64,000 bases of DNA from Saccharicrinis aurantiacus (GCF_001660705.2 NZ_LYBV02000017.1:62001-126000); one strand, 5' to 3'; shown: positions 17,803 through 26,934, counted from the stretch's first letter. Notes: a model not told the origin generated them from the letters alone. Numbers and translations are program-made.

Positions 17803-18675
17803 TTAGAGAGACTTTAATATTCTTTCCATTTTAACAATGTTCTCTGCATTACCTCCAATCAGTTTTGCAATAACTTCCAAATTCTTATTTAAAATGATAT
17901 GAGTTGGCATATAATTTATGTTCACCTTTTTAAAATCACAAAAGACGACTTCATAATTGAAAGGATGCTTATCTAAAAAACTTGTTATTAATTCCTTATT
18001 TTTCTGTTGTAAAGCAGGAGCTATAAAAACCACATTTTTATTATTCATACTAGAAGAAAGCTCATTTAGTCTAGGTATTTCCGCAACACAAGGTCCGCAT
18101 GATGTATTCCAAAAATTAAGAACTACTACTTTACCTTCATAATTTCTGATTTCTACTATATCACCATCTAATTTCTCAAATTTGAACTGTTTAAGATTTG
18201 TACCTATTTCAAAATTTATTTTAGACTTATAGTCTTCGTCAAAAGATATAAATGAGGTGTCAAGTTCTGGAATAAAGGACTCCTTTAATTGAGAATAATT
18301 AAATCTTACAATGGGTTGCGTAAAATGCCAAGTGATTCCATTATCTATAGAAATCCCAATAATTCCACATTTTTTCCCTCCAAAACTCAAACTAAAATAG
18401 GCTTGTTGAGTGTTGTTACTTTCAATAAATTTTATCAATTCTAGGTTAGTCAGAATTCTTGAATCTTTGGTCATTACATTCTCCCAAATTTCTATAAACT
18501 TTTCTTTATTGTCGTATTGACTATGAGTTAAACACTCTACAAAGTCACGCGAATTCTTTTTATTCCATGCTTCTATCATTTTTCCAGCTTGTTCGCTCGC
18601 TACCTGTTGAAAGTCTTTTTGCGACTTCGATATTGAAAAAAAAGATAGAAATATTATTAAAATGTTTATTCTCAT
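17803..18675 (-). CDS. TlpA/ResA-like thioredoxin-fold protein
   Basis: A 290-residue secreted protein from the ATG at 18675 (a longer reading needs TTG). The signal peptide covers residues 1-18 (ISKSQ). Residues about 20-155 form an uncharacterised N-terminal domain with an NTF2-like start (AGKMIEAWNKKNSRDFVECL). The C-terminal half is a thioredoxin fold with VVVLNFWNTSCGPCVAEIPRL (redox pair Cys193 and Cys196) and the cis-Pro loop INYMPTHIIL. It is expected to be a periplasmic or membrane-tethered thiol-disulfide reductase. The gene is flanked by GTTGGCAAC 20 bases before its start and GCCTAAC just after its stop, a layout like a mobile gene cassette. No operon partner. Confidence 0.85.
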   Translation of the reverse strand: MRINILIIFLSFFSISKSQKDFQQVASEQAGKMIEAWNKKNSRDFVECLTHSQYDNKEKFIEIWENVMTKDSRILTNLELIKFIESNNTQQAYFSLSFGGKKCGIIGISIDNGITWHFTQPIVRFNYSQLKESFIPELDTSFISFDEDYKSKINFEIGTNLKQFKFEKLDGDIVEIRNYEGKVVVLNFWNTSCGPCVAEIPRLNELSSSMNNKNVVFIAPALQQKNKELITSFLDKHPFNYEVVFCDFKKVNINYMPTHIILNKNLEVIAKLIGGNAENIVKMERILKSL

Positions 18676-18702
18676 AATTATGCTGAGGTTTAATGTTGCC
18701 AA

Positions 18703-19240
18703 CTATTCCGTATCCCATCTTTTATGTCGATACATCTATATGGCTATTATTTTGCCCTGAAAGTACATAAAACAAACAAATATCACTTATGATAAATGTT
18801 TAAACCTATGTAATTTATATACATAATAAATAAGCAACGGTATTTAGCTGCAATCATTACTTCTAGCTTGTTTAGCTGTTGTTTGTAATGAATACATCTG
18901 AAACTAAATGCCGCTATTTTTTTATTTCAGAATTTGATATAGTACTGAATTTCATTATTTTCATATATGTATTCTTTTAAACAAAAAATATAAAACCTCT
19001 TTTTAATCTTTATTATATGAACCCCAATTACCCAGTATTTCATCGCACAAACGTGCCTATTAAAAGCTACAAACATCAAAGTCCATCCATAATTTCACAC
19101 CTTATATTTAATAGACTCTGCATGCCTTTCGGCCTATACAATATTAAAAAGGAGCATCAGTATTGCACTTAGCTGCACTTGTGTTAAGCTTCGGCTAGCA
19201 TGGTATTGGCTTTTGTTTATTTACACATTGCATCACATTT
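18703..19240. other. Intergenic spacer, no gene recognised
   Basis: About 540 AT-rich bases without a credible ORF between the divergent thioredoxin-like gene and the 41-bp repeat array. It contains an inverted pair CATTAC/GTAATG around 18853-18890 and repeated TTTAGCTG motifs (18843 and 18879 regions). The last 20 bases resemble the tail of a repeat unit, so the array may once have extended further left. No RNA gene was recognised. Confidence 0.5.
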
Positions 19241-19486
19241 GCAGCAAAGGCATGCGTAAACCCGCAAGGCCCCGGAAAAGAGCAGCAGAGCTTTGCACAA
19301 ATCCGTAAGCCATCAGAAAATTACAGCGGTGGCGTTCATAAACCAACATGGCATCAGAAGTTTGCAGCATAGGCTTGCGTTAATACGCAAGGGCTGAAAA
19401 ATTTGCAGCAGAGGCGCACGTAAACCCACAAGCCACCAAAAAAGTGCAGCAGGGCTTTGCGAAAATCCACATTAGTAAAACGAATG
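19241..19486 (+). repeat. Six tandem 41-bp hairpin repeats
   Basis: Six degenerate units begin at 19241, 19282, 19323, 19364, 19405 and 19446, i.e. at exactly 41-base intervals. Each starts with GCAGCA (ACAGCG in unit 3), continues with a GGC-TTGCG-like arm, a short A/C-rich loop and a CGCAA-GCC-like arm, and ends in an A-rich linker such as CATCAGAAAA. Several units can form the stem GGCTTGCG/CGCAAGCC, clearest in unit 4 (TTGCGT/ACGCAA). Units differ in sequence but keep spacing. It lies about 150 bases upstream of the DUF6261-like gene. No ORF spans it. Confidence 0.85.
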
Positions 19487-19536
19487 ATAGTATAAACGTT
19501 TATCCCTTTAGTAACTATTTTAAATCAGAATTAACC

Positions 19537-19609
19537 GAGTTGCGAGGCCTGTTTCTCGCACAAGAGGCAGTAATTGGGGTAAGTATGCCTTAGCTAAAAA
19601 TCGCAACTC
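19537..19609 (+). promoter_or_regulatory. Leader with two mutually exclusive hairpins
   Basis: GAGTTGCGA (19537-19545) pairs perfectly with TCGCAACTC (19601-19609), while its inner part TGCGAG (19541-19546) also pairs with CTCGCA (19555-19560). The two pairings exclude one another. The distal arm ends 25 bases before the ATG of the DUF6261-like gene, so switching could affect its expression. No known riboswitch class recognised. Confidence 0.5.
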
Positions 19610-19634
19610 ATTTTAATAACTTAATGTTTAACAT

Positions 19635-20345
19635 ATGAAGAAAATACAGAAAGCCATTTCGCACATGCGAAATTCAGAAGTAGCAGGTTTAACACAAGAG
19701 ATTTTGTTAGATTTCAGCGATGATTTGCTCGCAGCAGATGGGCGTTTAAATCGTATTGTAGCTTCTATTCAGATGCGATTGGGCAAATTAATTGAGGCCA
19801 TTAGCCGCAATAAGGCCGAATCGGAATTGGAAGAGCTCGATAACAAACGTGATAAATTATACAGTTCAATTAGGAATATGGTTTCGGCGTATCAAATGCA
19901 TCCCGACCAGGGTATTGCCAATGCGGCTAAGCAAGTGGATGCCATTATTGATAATTACGGATCGGAGCTTAATAACTTGGGCTTTTCGGCGCAATCGGCA
20001 CAACTGAAATCGTACTTTGCCGATTTTAAAAAGCCTGAAATAAGTGCTAGCATAGCCATGTTGCCAACTGTGGGCGATATGGTAACTGCACTTGAAACGC
20101 AAGAAGACGAATTTATTACTAGTCAGCATAACTATAAGGATGCCATCAATAAAGTGGAACAAAATTCGAATGCTAGTGCGCTAAAAAAGGAATTGGTAGC
20201 GGAATTAAACAACAAGCTTATCCCCTATCTTCGCTTAGTTCAGGCAATGGACGATGCTGATTTTATGGAGCCTTGCGAAAAAATAGCGAATAAAGTTAGC
20301 GCTGCTAATAATGTAGTGAAGCAACGCAGCATTAAATTGAATTAG
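19635..20345 (+). CDS. DUF6261-like helical protein
   Basis: A 236-residue, mostly helical, Leu/Asn/Lys-rich protein without signal peptide, membrane segment or catalytic motif. It begins MKKIQKAISHMRNSEVAGLTQEIL, a start I associate with the Bacteroidota family DUF6261; the N-terminal phrase on a short helical repeat and the length of about 240 residues fit. The second half holds LPTVGDMVTALETQEDEF and a closing NKLIPYLRLVQAMDD region. Function is unknown for the family. The last nine codons, the stop and the terminator exist again as an 84-bp copy at 28092-28175, 7.8 kb away. The 5' side carries tandem hairpin repeats. Confidence 0.6.
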   Translation: MKKIQKAISHMRNSEVAGLTQEILLDFSDDLLAADGRLNRIVASIQMRLGKLIEAISRNKAESELEELDNKRDKLYSSIRNMVSAYQMHPDQGIANAAKQVDAIIDNYGSELNNLGFSAQSAQLKSYFADFKKPEISASIAMLPTVGDMVTALETQEDEFITSQHNYKDAINKVEQNSNASALKKELVAELNNKLIPYLRLVQAMDDADFMEPCEKIANKVSAANNVVKQRSIKLN

Positions 20346-20399
20346 AGTTTTTACTGAAGGGATATTATGAAAGTCAGCTTGTGTGAGCTGACTTTTTTT
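20316..20399 (+). repeat. 84-bp direct repeat, copy 1 (gene tail plus terminator)
   Basis: This stretch matches 28092-28175 at 82 of 84 positions; the differences are near 20346 and 20350. Here it comprises the last codons of the DUF6261-like gene, its stop and its terminator (AAAGTCAGCT, loop, AGCTGACTTTTTTT at 20370-20399). The two copies bracket the whole sulfatase/BamA/AraC block. Confidence 0.95.
20370..20399 (+). terminator. Terminator of the DUF6261-like gene
   Basis: Stem AAAGTCAGCT paired with AGCTGACTTT around a short GTGTG-type loop and followed by T residues; part of the duplicated 84-bp segment. Confidence 0.9.
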
Positions 20400-20437
20400 G
20401 CATTACGCATACTAAAATATTTGGTATAAAACACAAA

Positions 20438-20462
20438 TCCCCTCATCGCTATGATGAAGGGA
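20438..20462 (-). terminator. Probable terminator of the 20501-22843 sulfatase gene
   Basis: Hairpin TCCCCTCATC/GATGAAGGGA with one mismatch and a 5-base loop; on the minus strand it is followed by ATTTGTGTTTTA. It lies 39 bases past the sulfatase stop. Confidence 0.6.
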
Positions 20463-20500
20463 AATGTATAGGTGGAAATAATCCACTATGTAAGAATTAA

Positions 20501-22843
20501 TTAGTCAAGCGTAAATTCTACATACTCAATTGTATTGGTGTACTCAAACGGAGTACGGTACTCTGATGATACGGTAGAACCAAGGTCCATACCAATATCC
20601 ATTGTTTCTGTTGCTGAGTATCTGAAAGGAACAACTTTTTCGATTTTAGTAGTACCCACTTGTTTTCCGTTTATAAACAAGGTAGAAACTCCACCAGCTC
20701 CATGATGTTTTTCATCTGATTGTTTGTAAACCATTTTAACATCAATCTCACCTGCAGGTACGTTGATATTAGAAACTACTTTGTAATAGTTCTCATGGAA
20801 GAAATTGTAGGTGTAACACAATTTGTTATTCTTCACAAATAATGTGTATCCAGCAGCGCTACCGCCATTAGCTACAATAACTCCTTCGTCGCCTTTTTTG
20901 AAATTCAATTTAGCAGAGATGGTGTGATCTAAAGCATATACCTGTGGTGCACTTCCTTCAGGAACTCTTTTTGTTCCAGACAAATATTTAAAATGTCTTT
21001 TTCCTTTTGTAATAGAAGGGCGAGCTTTATTAAAGGCACGCTCAACAAAACGATCGTCAAGAGGGAATACATCATATTTATTGGCCTCTTCGTTAAATAT
21101 TGCTTTTAACTCTTCAAGCTTATCTGGATATTGCTCAGCTAAATCGTTAGCCTGAGAAAAATCTTCTTCTATATTATATAGTTCCCAAACATCGTTTTCG
21201 AAACCAACAGAACCACTCAACTGCCATGGCACACCATGGAACGATCCGGCTACCCATCCATCGTGATAAATAGCTCTATGACCACCTACTTCGAAATATT
21301 GCGTTTTTCTAGTGCCTTCAACATATGCATTCTCAAAAGAGTAGTTCATAGGTACTCCAGCCAATGGAGTTTGCTCAACACCATTTACACTAGTTGGGAA
21401 TTCGATTCCTGCAGCTTCGTAAATAGTTGGAGCAATATCAACTAAGTGGTGAAATTGAGTTCTCTTTTCGTTTTTAGCTTTAATTCCTTTTGGCCATGAA
21501 ACGATAAAACCATTACGTGTTCCACCAAAGTGTGATGGTACTCTCTTCATCCATTTAAATGGAGTACTTCCGGCCCAAGCCCAAGGCACAGCATAATGGT
21601 TTTCGTGTTTAGGACCACCAATTTCATCTAAAACAGCTAATTGTCTTTCAACATTATCTGGGAATCCATTTTGAGTCATTAGGTTGTTAAGCGTACCTGT
21701 TAAACTACCTTCGGCACTAGCTCCGTTATCGCCAATTACATACATTACCATGGTATTTTCTCCACCAGGAAGTGCACGTGCTTCGTCAATAAGTTTACCT
21801 ACATAATGATCTGTATGAGCTAAGAATCCAGCAAATACTTCCATTTGGCGAGCATATAATTTTTTAGCTTCGTCTGTTTGCTCATCCCAAGATGGAATTG
21901 CATCCGGACGCTCAGTAAGAACGGTATTCTCTGGAATTATACCCATTGCTTTTTGACGCTCGAATGTTTTTACGCGCATGGCATCCCAACCATCGTCGAA
22001 CTGACCTTTGAACTTTTCAATCCATTCTTCTGATACATGTAGTGGAGCATGAGCCGCACCTGTAGAGAAGTACATAAAATATGGCTTTTCAGGAGAAACA
22101 GATTTCTGCTGACGCATCCATCTAATGGCATCTTCTGTAAGATCTTCAGTTAAATGATAACCCTCTTCTGGTGTTTTAGGAGGTTCAACACTTAATGTAT
22201 TTCTGATAAGTTGAGGCTCCCATTGGCTTGTTTCACCACCTTGGAAACCATAAAAATATTCGAATCCTAAACCAACTGGCCATCTGTCGAAAGGTCCAAC
22301 AGGACTTGTTTCCCAGTCAGGCGTATTATGCCATTTTCCCCATACAGCAGTACCGTATCCGTTTTGCTTTAACACTTCGGCAACAGTAGCTGCTTTTTTA
22401 TCTAAGATACTATGGTAACCCGGGTAACCTGTTGATAATTCAGAGATTGTTCCGAAACCAACTTGGTGATGATTTCTTCCTGTTAACATAGCCGCACGTG
22501 TTGGACTACAAATACCTGTTGTATGAAAACGAGTATAAGATATCCCTTCTTCTGCTAATTCATCTAACGCTGGCGTTGGTATAGGCCCTCCGAAAGTTCC
22601 TGTTTGTCCGAAACCAACATCATCTAATAATACTATAATAACATTAGGCGCCTCTTCTGGAGCCTTAAATGGCTGTGGATAATCTTGCTCAGACGTTTCA
22701 AAGGTTTCACCTATTTTACCGTTAAACTCTGGCAAGCTTTTGGGTAATGTGTTGCCATCACCCTCAGTTCTTTTACCTTGTTGTGGTGCACAAGACGCAA
22801 GAACCAAAACTACTAAAAGTAAGTTTATTATTTTCTTCATCAT
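20501..22843 (-). CDS. Lipoprotein arylsulfatase with C-terminal lectin-like domain (module 1)
   Basis: A 780-residue sulfatase with lipoprotein signal ending LASC (Cys18). The N-terminal catalytic domain has VIIVLLDDVGFGQ (Asp74, Asp75), the activation motif TGICSPTRAAMLTGRNHH (Cys112 to formylglycine), GKWHNTPDWE and a second metal site near MYVIGDNGASAEG. The first 600 residues align in order with the divergent sulfatase at 24530-26887. From about residue 625 a beta-sandwich follows (GDEGVIVANGGSAAGYTLFV, GGVSTLFINGKQV), resembling LamG/concanavalin folds found in S1_4-type arylsulfatases. It is downstream of the BamA-like gene by 85 bases, probably one transcript. Cell-surface or periplasmic anchoring is expected; substrate unknown. 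Confidence 0.9.
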   Translation of the reverse strand: MMKKIINLLLVVLVLASCAPQQGKRTEGDGNTLPKSLPEFNGKIGETFETSEQDYPQPFKAPEEAPNVIIVLLDDVGFGQTGTFGGPIPTPALDELAEEGISYTRFHTTGICSPTRAAMLTGRNHHQVGFGTISELSTGYPGYHSILDKKAATVAEVLKQNGYGTAVWGKWHNTPDWETSPVGPFDRWPVGLGFEYFYGFQGGETSQWEPQLIRNTLSVEPPKTPEEGYHLTEDLTEDAIRWMRQQKSVSPEKPYFMYFSTGAAHAPLHVSEEWIEKFKGQFDDGWDAMRVKTFERQKAMGIIPENTVLTERPDAIPSWDEQTDEAKKLYARQMEVFAGFLAHTDHYVGKLIDEARALPGGENTMVMYVIGDNGASAEGSLTGTLNNLMTQNGFPDNVERQLAVLDEIGGPKHENHYAVPWAWAGSTPFKWMKRVPSHFGGTRNGFIVSWPKGIKAKNEKRTQFHHLVDIAPTIYEAAGIEFPTSVNGVEQTPLAGVPMNYSFENAYVEGTRKTQYFEVGGHRAIYHDGWVAGSFHGVPWQLSGSVGFENDVWELYNIEEDFSQANDLAEQYPDKLEELKAIFNEEANKYDVFPLDDRFVERAFNKARPSITKGKRHFKYLSGTKRVPEGSAPQVYALDHTISAKLNFKKGDEGVIVANGGSAAGYTLFVKNNKLCYTYNFFHENYYKVVSNINVPAGEIDVKMVYKQSDEKHHGAGGVSTLFINGKQVGTTKIEKVVPFRYSATETMDIGMDLGSTVSSEYRTPFEYTNTIEYVEFTLD

Positions 22844-22928
22844 TTATAATTTATATTAAACTTATATGAATATGTTGCTTTTATAACCGTATGTCAATTA
22901 CAAAGCCTTTCCTATTTTTCTACTTCTA

Positions 22929-24206
22929 TTAAAAATACTCTGTTAGATTTAAATACAATGCTTTGGCACCATTGGTACCCACACCGTAATCTATACCAAA
23001 GTTTGTACGTGTAGCTTTTTGTATTTGAATACGTAAACCAACACCTGCACCAAGTGCCCAACTATCAAATAAATCAACATTGGCATCGTTAGCCGAAGCA
23101 GAAGATGCATTGGCAAATACTACTCCACCAAATAAGTCTGGATTTTTTGCTAGTATTGGTAACCTGAAACGGTACTCAGCTTCAGCATAAAATAAATCAT
23201 CACCTCTCCAACGCCCTTGAGCAAAAGCTCTACCTGAACGGCCCATTTGATCCCATCCTACTGATGGTAAAGCCATGTAAGGCAATGTTCCACTAGTAGT
23301 AAGGTTTGCATATGTCCACACTGCAATTAAGTTACGTGGCACTTCGTCTGATAAACTAAAGTAATCGCGATACTCTAACCATAAGGTAGATGAACTTTGA
23401 TCGCTACCTAAAAACTCAGCGTTATACTTGTACTGGATATTTGCAAAACGTCCGGTGTAAGGATTAGCAATGTTATCACGTGTATCGTAAATAGCATTGG
23501 CTGAAACTCCGGCAATGGTATAACCTGTTGGATCAAAACCATGCTTCATACTATAAGTGTAATGGTGTGTATAATTTCCATTCTCTTTGTCTAAAGCCAA
23601 ATCGTTAATGTTGCTGTATCTATCGTAATGTGCACCAATACCTAAATAGAAACTTGGCTTAACCTGATACAATGCTGTTTGGTAAAAACGAATTAAATCG
23701 AATTCCATAGGCTCTTCATCACCTAACTCATCTTCACTCTCGAAAGGAGATACACCTGGTGTAAGTGTGTTAGAACCCGAACCAGTACCCAATCCGTAGG
23801 TAGGCTGCGACGAGAAAAACAAACGATAATCACCCTGCAACATCCAATTGTTTTCGTTCGTATAAACCGTAGATTTTAACGTGAATAAAGTTTGCTTCTT
23901 AGAAGTGTGTGCAGCTGTTATCATAGCGTTAGACATCTTTGTAGTACTAGGATCACCTAAAAATATACTACCTGAAGCTGCACCTCCGTACATAAATCCA
24001 AAAGCAGGATTAGAAACCAATATAGGAATTGGTGCTAAATATAACTTTCCTTCTTTTACTTCTGATTTATCCTTTTTTTCATCTTGCTCCGCTCGTTCTT
24101 TTTCAATCTCAGGAGTGACCTCTTGATTGTTCTGAATGGTTTGTCCATGTGTAAGACTGAATAATCCTAACATTACCACTAAAGAAAAAATGTACTTTAT
24201 ATTCAT
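22929..24206 (-). CDS. BamA/TamA-like outer-membrane barrel (module 1)
   Basis: A 425-residue protein with an SPI signal peptide (ending THGQ), a highly charged stretch (about residues 30-52, EKERAEQDEKKDKSEVKEGK) and then an Omp85-type C-terminal barrel without POTRA domains: IPILVSNPAFGFMYGGAA, YDTRDNIANPYTGRF (the conserved DxRD motif), GRSGRAFAQGRWRGDDLFYAEAEYRFRL and a final strand ending YLNLTEYF. The RGDDLFYAEAEYR segment corresponds to the lid/loop-6 signature of the family. POTRA-less members are common in Bacteroidota and have no assigned cargo. It is divergent from one sulfatase and directly upstream of another, so a role with them in the outer membrane is inferred. Confidence 0.82.
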   Translation of the reverse strand: MNIKYIFSLVVMLGLFSLTHGQTIQNNQEVTPEIEKERAEQDEKKDKSEVKEGKLYLAPIPILVSNPAFGFMYGGAASGSIFLGDPSTTKMSNAMITAAHTSKKQTLFTLKSTVYTNENNWMLQGDYRLFFSSQPTYGLGTGSGSNTLTPGVSPFESEDELGDEEPMEFDLIRFYQTALYQVKPSFYLGIGAHYDRYSNINDLALDKENGNYTHHYTYSMKHGFDPTGYTIAGVSANAIYDTRDNIANPYTGRFANIQYKYNAEFLGSDQSSSTLWLEYRDYFSLSDEVPRNLIAVWTYANLTTSGTLPYMALPSVGWDQMGRSGRAFAQGRWRGDDLFYAEAEYRFRLPILAKNPDLFGGVVFANASSASANDANVDLFDSWALGAGVGLRIQIQKATRTNFGIDYGVGTNGAKALYLNLTEYF

Positions 24207-24529
24207 ATGAATACTATTACTTTTAATTGATATGTATTTAAAAATCTTGGCAAAGATTGAATATGAAAGACTGATTTATTATCCGATAATACCCAATCAT
24301 TTTCCCAAAACAGTCATCTTTAATTCACTGATAATGCGATATTGTTGGATGTATTTCTATTCAAAAAATGACAATTATGGAATAGTTATTGGGTATTTTG
24401 GAATAATAAGTCTGCTACAATTAAATGATTTTTGTGAAGTAGAATTCCAGCGTACATGTGCATACTGTTAACATGCACAATAAAGAATGGAACTTCTAAA
24501 AAAGACAATTACTATTTAATATACACTTT
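24207..24529. promoter_or_regulatory. Divergent control region between BamA-like and sulfatase genes
   Basis: A 323-base spacer carrying two symmetric elements: a perfect 10-bp inverted repeat AATACCCAAT (24288-24297) / ATTGGGTATT (24388-24397) 90 bases apart, and a hairpin TGTGCAT/ATGCACA (24457-24479) 50 bases before the sulfatase ATG. No convincing TAnnTTTG box was found for either gene. The nearby AraC regulator could act here; that is a guess from position. Confidence 0.45.
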
Positions 24530-26887
24530 ATGAAACAGATTTCAGTTTTATTACTACTGGCTATCATTACTTCGTTTTCGGTTGCCACTGCGCAACAGAA
24601 TAATGGCAATGACCCATTTAATCGTTCAATTCTTCCCATTCCAGAACTACCTTTTAAAGGTAAGATAGGTATTACTCCATCCGATTCGGAAATGGATTTC
24701 CCTGAAATGGTTACCCCACCAGAAGGAGCTCCCAATGTATTAATTATTATGACTGATGATGTAGGTTTCTCTGCCTCTGAAGTATTTGGTGGTCCTATTC
24801 CAACGCCAGCGTTCGACCGTTTGGCAAAGGATGGATTAATTTTTAACCAATTTCATACAACAGCTCAATGTTCGCCTACACGTACTGGCCTACTTACAGG
24901 GCGTAATCACCATACCGGTGGTAACGGATCTATTATGGAGTTAGGTGTTGGATACCCTGGTTACAACACATTAACATCACAATCATTAGTTGGTATTGGT
25001 ACTATTTTAAAAGAGAATGGATACAACACTGCTTGGTATGGTAAAAACCACAATGTACCAGATTGGCACAATAGCCAAGCCGGACCTTACGATTTCTGGC
25101 CTACAGGTTTAGGCTTTGAGTATTTCTATGGTTTCCTTGGTGGTGATTGTCACCAATTTGCACCAGCATTATTCGAAAACACTACGCCTATTGAACCTCC
25201 TTACAAAGAGGATTATCACTTTGATAAAGATATGGCTGATCAAACGATCGATCGTATCCGTATGCTGAATTCTATTGCTCCTGAAAAACCATTTATGGTT
25301 TATTATACACCTGGTTCAACACATGCTCCACACCACGCTCCTAAAGATTGGATTAAAAAATTCGAAGGTCAATTCGACATGGGATGGGATGAATTAAGAA
25401 AAGAAATTCACCAAAAACAATTGGATTTAGGTATTATTCCTCCAGGAACAAAACTAACACCACGTCCGGATGCGATACAAGCTTGGGATTCGTTAGACAA
25501 AGAGCACCAAGAAGTATTTGCTCGTATGATGGAGGTTTATGCTGCTGCTCTTAGTCACTGTGATTACCAAATTAACCGTGTATTAGATGCCATTGAAGAA
25601 ACAGGCCGTTTAGATAACACGCTTGTCATCTATATTCAAGGAGACAACGGACCTGGTGGTGAAGGTGGCGACCAAGGTTTATTAAACGAGATTGCCGTAT
25701 TTAACGGTGTTCAAGAGAAATGGGAAGACATTAGAGGTGCATACGAAAGAGATGAGCTTGGTGGACCTTTACATTTCAACCACAAACCTGCAGGATGGGC
25801 GCACTCAATGGCTACACCTTTCCAATGGACAAAAATTGTAGCATCGCACTTTGGTGGAACTCGTAACGGAATGGTTATTTCTTGGCCTGATAAAATTAAG
25901 GCTAAAGGTGAAATTCGTTCTCAATTCCACCACGTAATTGATGTATTGCCAACAGTATTAGAAGCAACTAACATTCCTGCTCCTACTAAAGTAAATGGCG
26001 TTGATCAAAAGCCTATGGAAGGAACAAGTATGGTATATACTTTTGATAATCCTGATGCACCATCGACACGTACTACACAGTATTTCGAAATATTTGCACG
26101 TAGAGCCATCTATCACGATGGATGGGTAGCTGGTACTACACCAAAATCTGCACCTTGGATTATTGTTCCTACTTCGGAAAATGCACACACAGAATATGAG
26201 TGGGAATTATATAACGTAGCAGAAGACTTTAGTCAGTCTAACGATCTTGCAGCAGAATACCCTGAAAAACTACAGGAGATGAAAGACCTGTTCTTGGTAG
26301 AAGCTACAAAATACAATGTATTGCCTTTAGACGATAATATCTTACCACGTTTTGCCGTGTCAAACCGCCCAAGTCATGCGGGCGATCGTACTTCTTTTAC
26401 TTATTACCCAGGAATGGTAAGAATACCAGAAGGAAGTGCTCCTGACTTGAAAAACAGATCGTTCTCGATTTCTGCTGAAATTAACTTAACAGAAGAAGGA
26501 ACCAACGGTGTTATTGTAACTCAAGGTGGTAGACCGGCTGGTTACGGACTTTACCTAAGAGACGGAAAATTAGTATACCACTACAACTATGTAGGTACTG
26601 AGCGTTACGAGGTAGTGTCTAAAAATGCCTTACCATTAGGTAAATCAACAGTTACCATCGACTTTGATTATAAGGGTAACGGTTTCGGAGGTCCTGGAAT
26701 AGCAACTATGCTAGTAAATGGCAAAAAAGTAGCTAAAGGAGAAATTGGAAATACCATTCCAATTCGTATTTCTCTTGACGAAACTTTTGATGTTGGTGAA
26801 GATACAGGTACACCAATTTCTGAAGACTATGAAACACCTAATCATTTCGAAGGTGAATTGATTAAAGTTCAAATTGACTACAAATGA
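24530..26887 (+). CDS. Secreted arylsulfatase with C-terminal lectin-like domain (module 1)
   Basis: A 785-residue paralogue of the 20501-22843 sulfatase, but with an SPI signal (cleavage near VATAQ, residue 21) rather than a lipobox. So one enzyme is anchored and the other soluble. Catalytic motifs: LIIMTDDVGF (Asp76, Asp77), TAQCSPTRTGLLTGRNHH (Cys114), GKNHNVPDW and IYIQGDNGPGGEGGD. The C-terminal beta-sandwich starts near residue 635 (GTNGVIVTQGGRPAGYGLYL, GGPGIATMLVNGKKV). Like its paralogue it is an S1_4-type arylsulfatase by layout. A hairpin follows the stop at 26910-26934, and the AraC gene downstream has its own promoter. Confidence 0.9.
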   Translation: MKQISVLLLLAIITSFSVATAQQNNGNDPFNRSILPIPELPFKGKIGITPSDSEMDFPEMVTPPEGAPNVLIIMTDDVGFSASEVFGGPIPTPAFDRLAKDGLIFNQFHTTAQCSPTRTGLLTGRNHHTGGNGSIMELGVGYPGYNTLTSQSLVGIGTILKENGYNTAWYGKNHNVPDWHNSQAGPYDFWPTGLGFEYFYGFLGGDCHQFAPALFENTTPIEPPYKEDYHFDKDMADQTIDRIRMLNSIAPEKPFMVYYTPGSTHAPHHAPKDWIKKFEGQFDMGWDELRKEIHQKQLDLGIIPPGTKLTPRPDAIQAWDSLDKEHQEVFARMMEVYAAALSHCDYQINRVLDAIEETGRLDNTLVIYIQGDNGPGGEGGDQGLLNEIAVFNGVQEKWEDIRGAYERDELGGPLHFNHKPAGWAHSMATPFQWTKIVASHFGGTRNGMVISWPDKIKAKGEIRSQFHHVIDVLPTVLEATNIPAPTKVNGVDQKPMEGTSMVYTFDNPDAPSTRTTQYFEIFARRAIYHDGWVAGTTPKSAPWIIVPTSENAHTEYEWELYNVAEDFSQSNDLAAEYPEKLQEMKDLFLVEATKYNVLPLDDNILPRFAVSNRPSHAGDRTSFTYYPGMVRIPEGSAPDLKNRSFSISAEINLTEEGTNGVIVTQGGRPAGYGLYLRDGKLVYHYNYVGTERYEVVSKNALPLGKSTVTIDFDYKGNGFGGPGIATMLVNGKKVAKGEIGNTIPIRISLDETFDVGEDTGTPISEDYETPNHFEGELIKVQIDYK

Positions 26888-26909
26888 TTTAAATAACAGT
26901 GAGCAGACT

Positions 26910-26934
26910 ACCGCTAGGCAATGTGCCTGGCGGA
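26910..26934 (+). terminator. Hairpin after the 24530-26887 sulfatase gene
   Basis: Stem CCGCTAGGCA/TGCCTGGCGG (one U-G pair) with a 3-base loop, 24 bases past the stop. It is GC-rich but lacks a T-tract, so terminator function is likely yet not certain. Confidence 0.55.

Noticed and set aside
19241-19486. CRISPR array
   Set aside because: Period is 41 bp in total with no alternation of identical repeats and unique spacers; units are diverged throughout and no cas genes are present.
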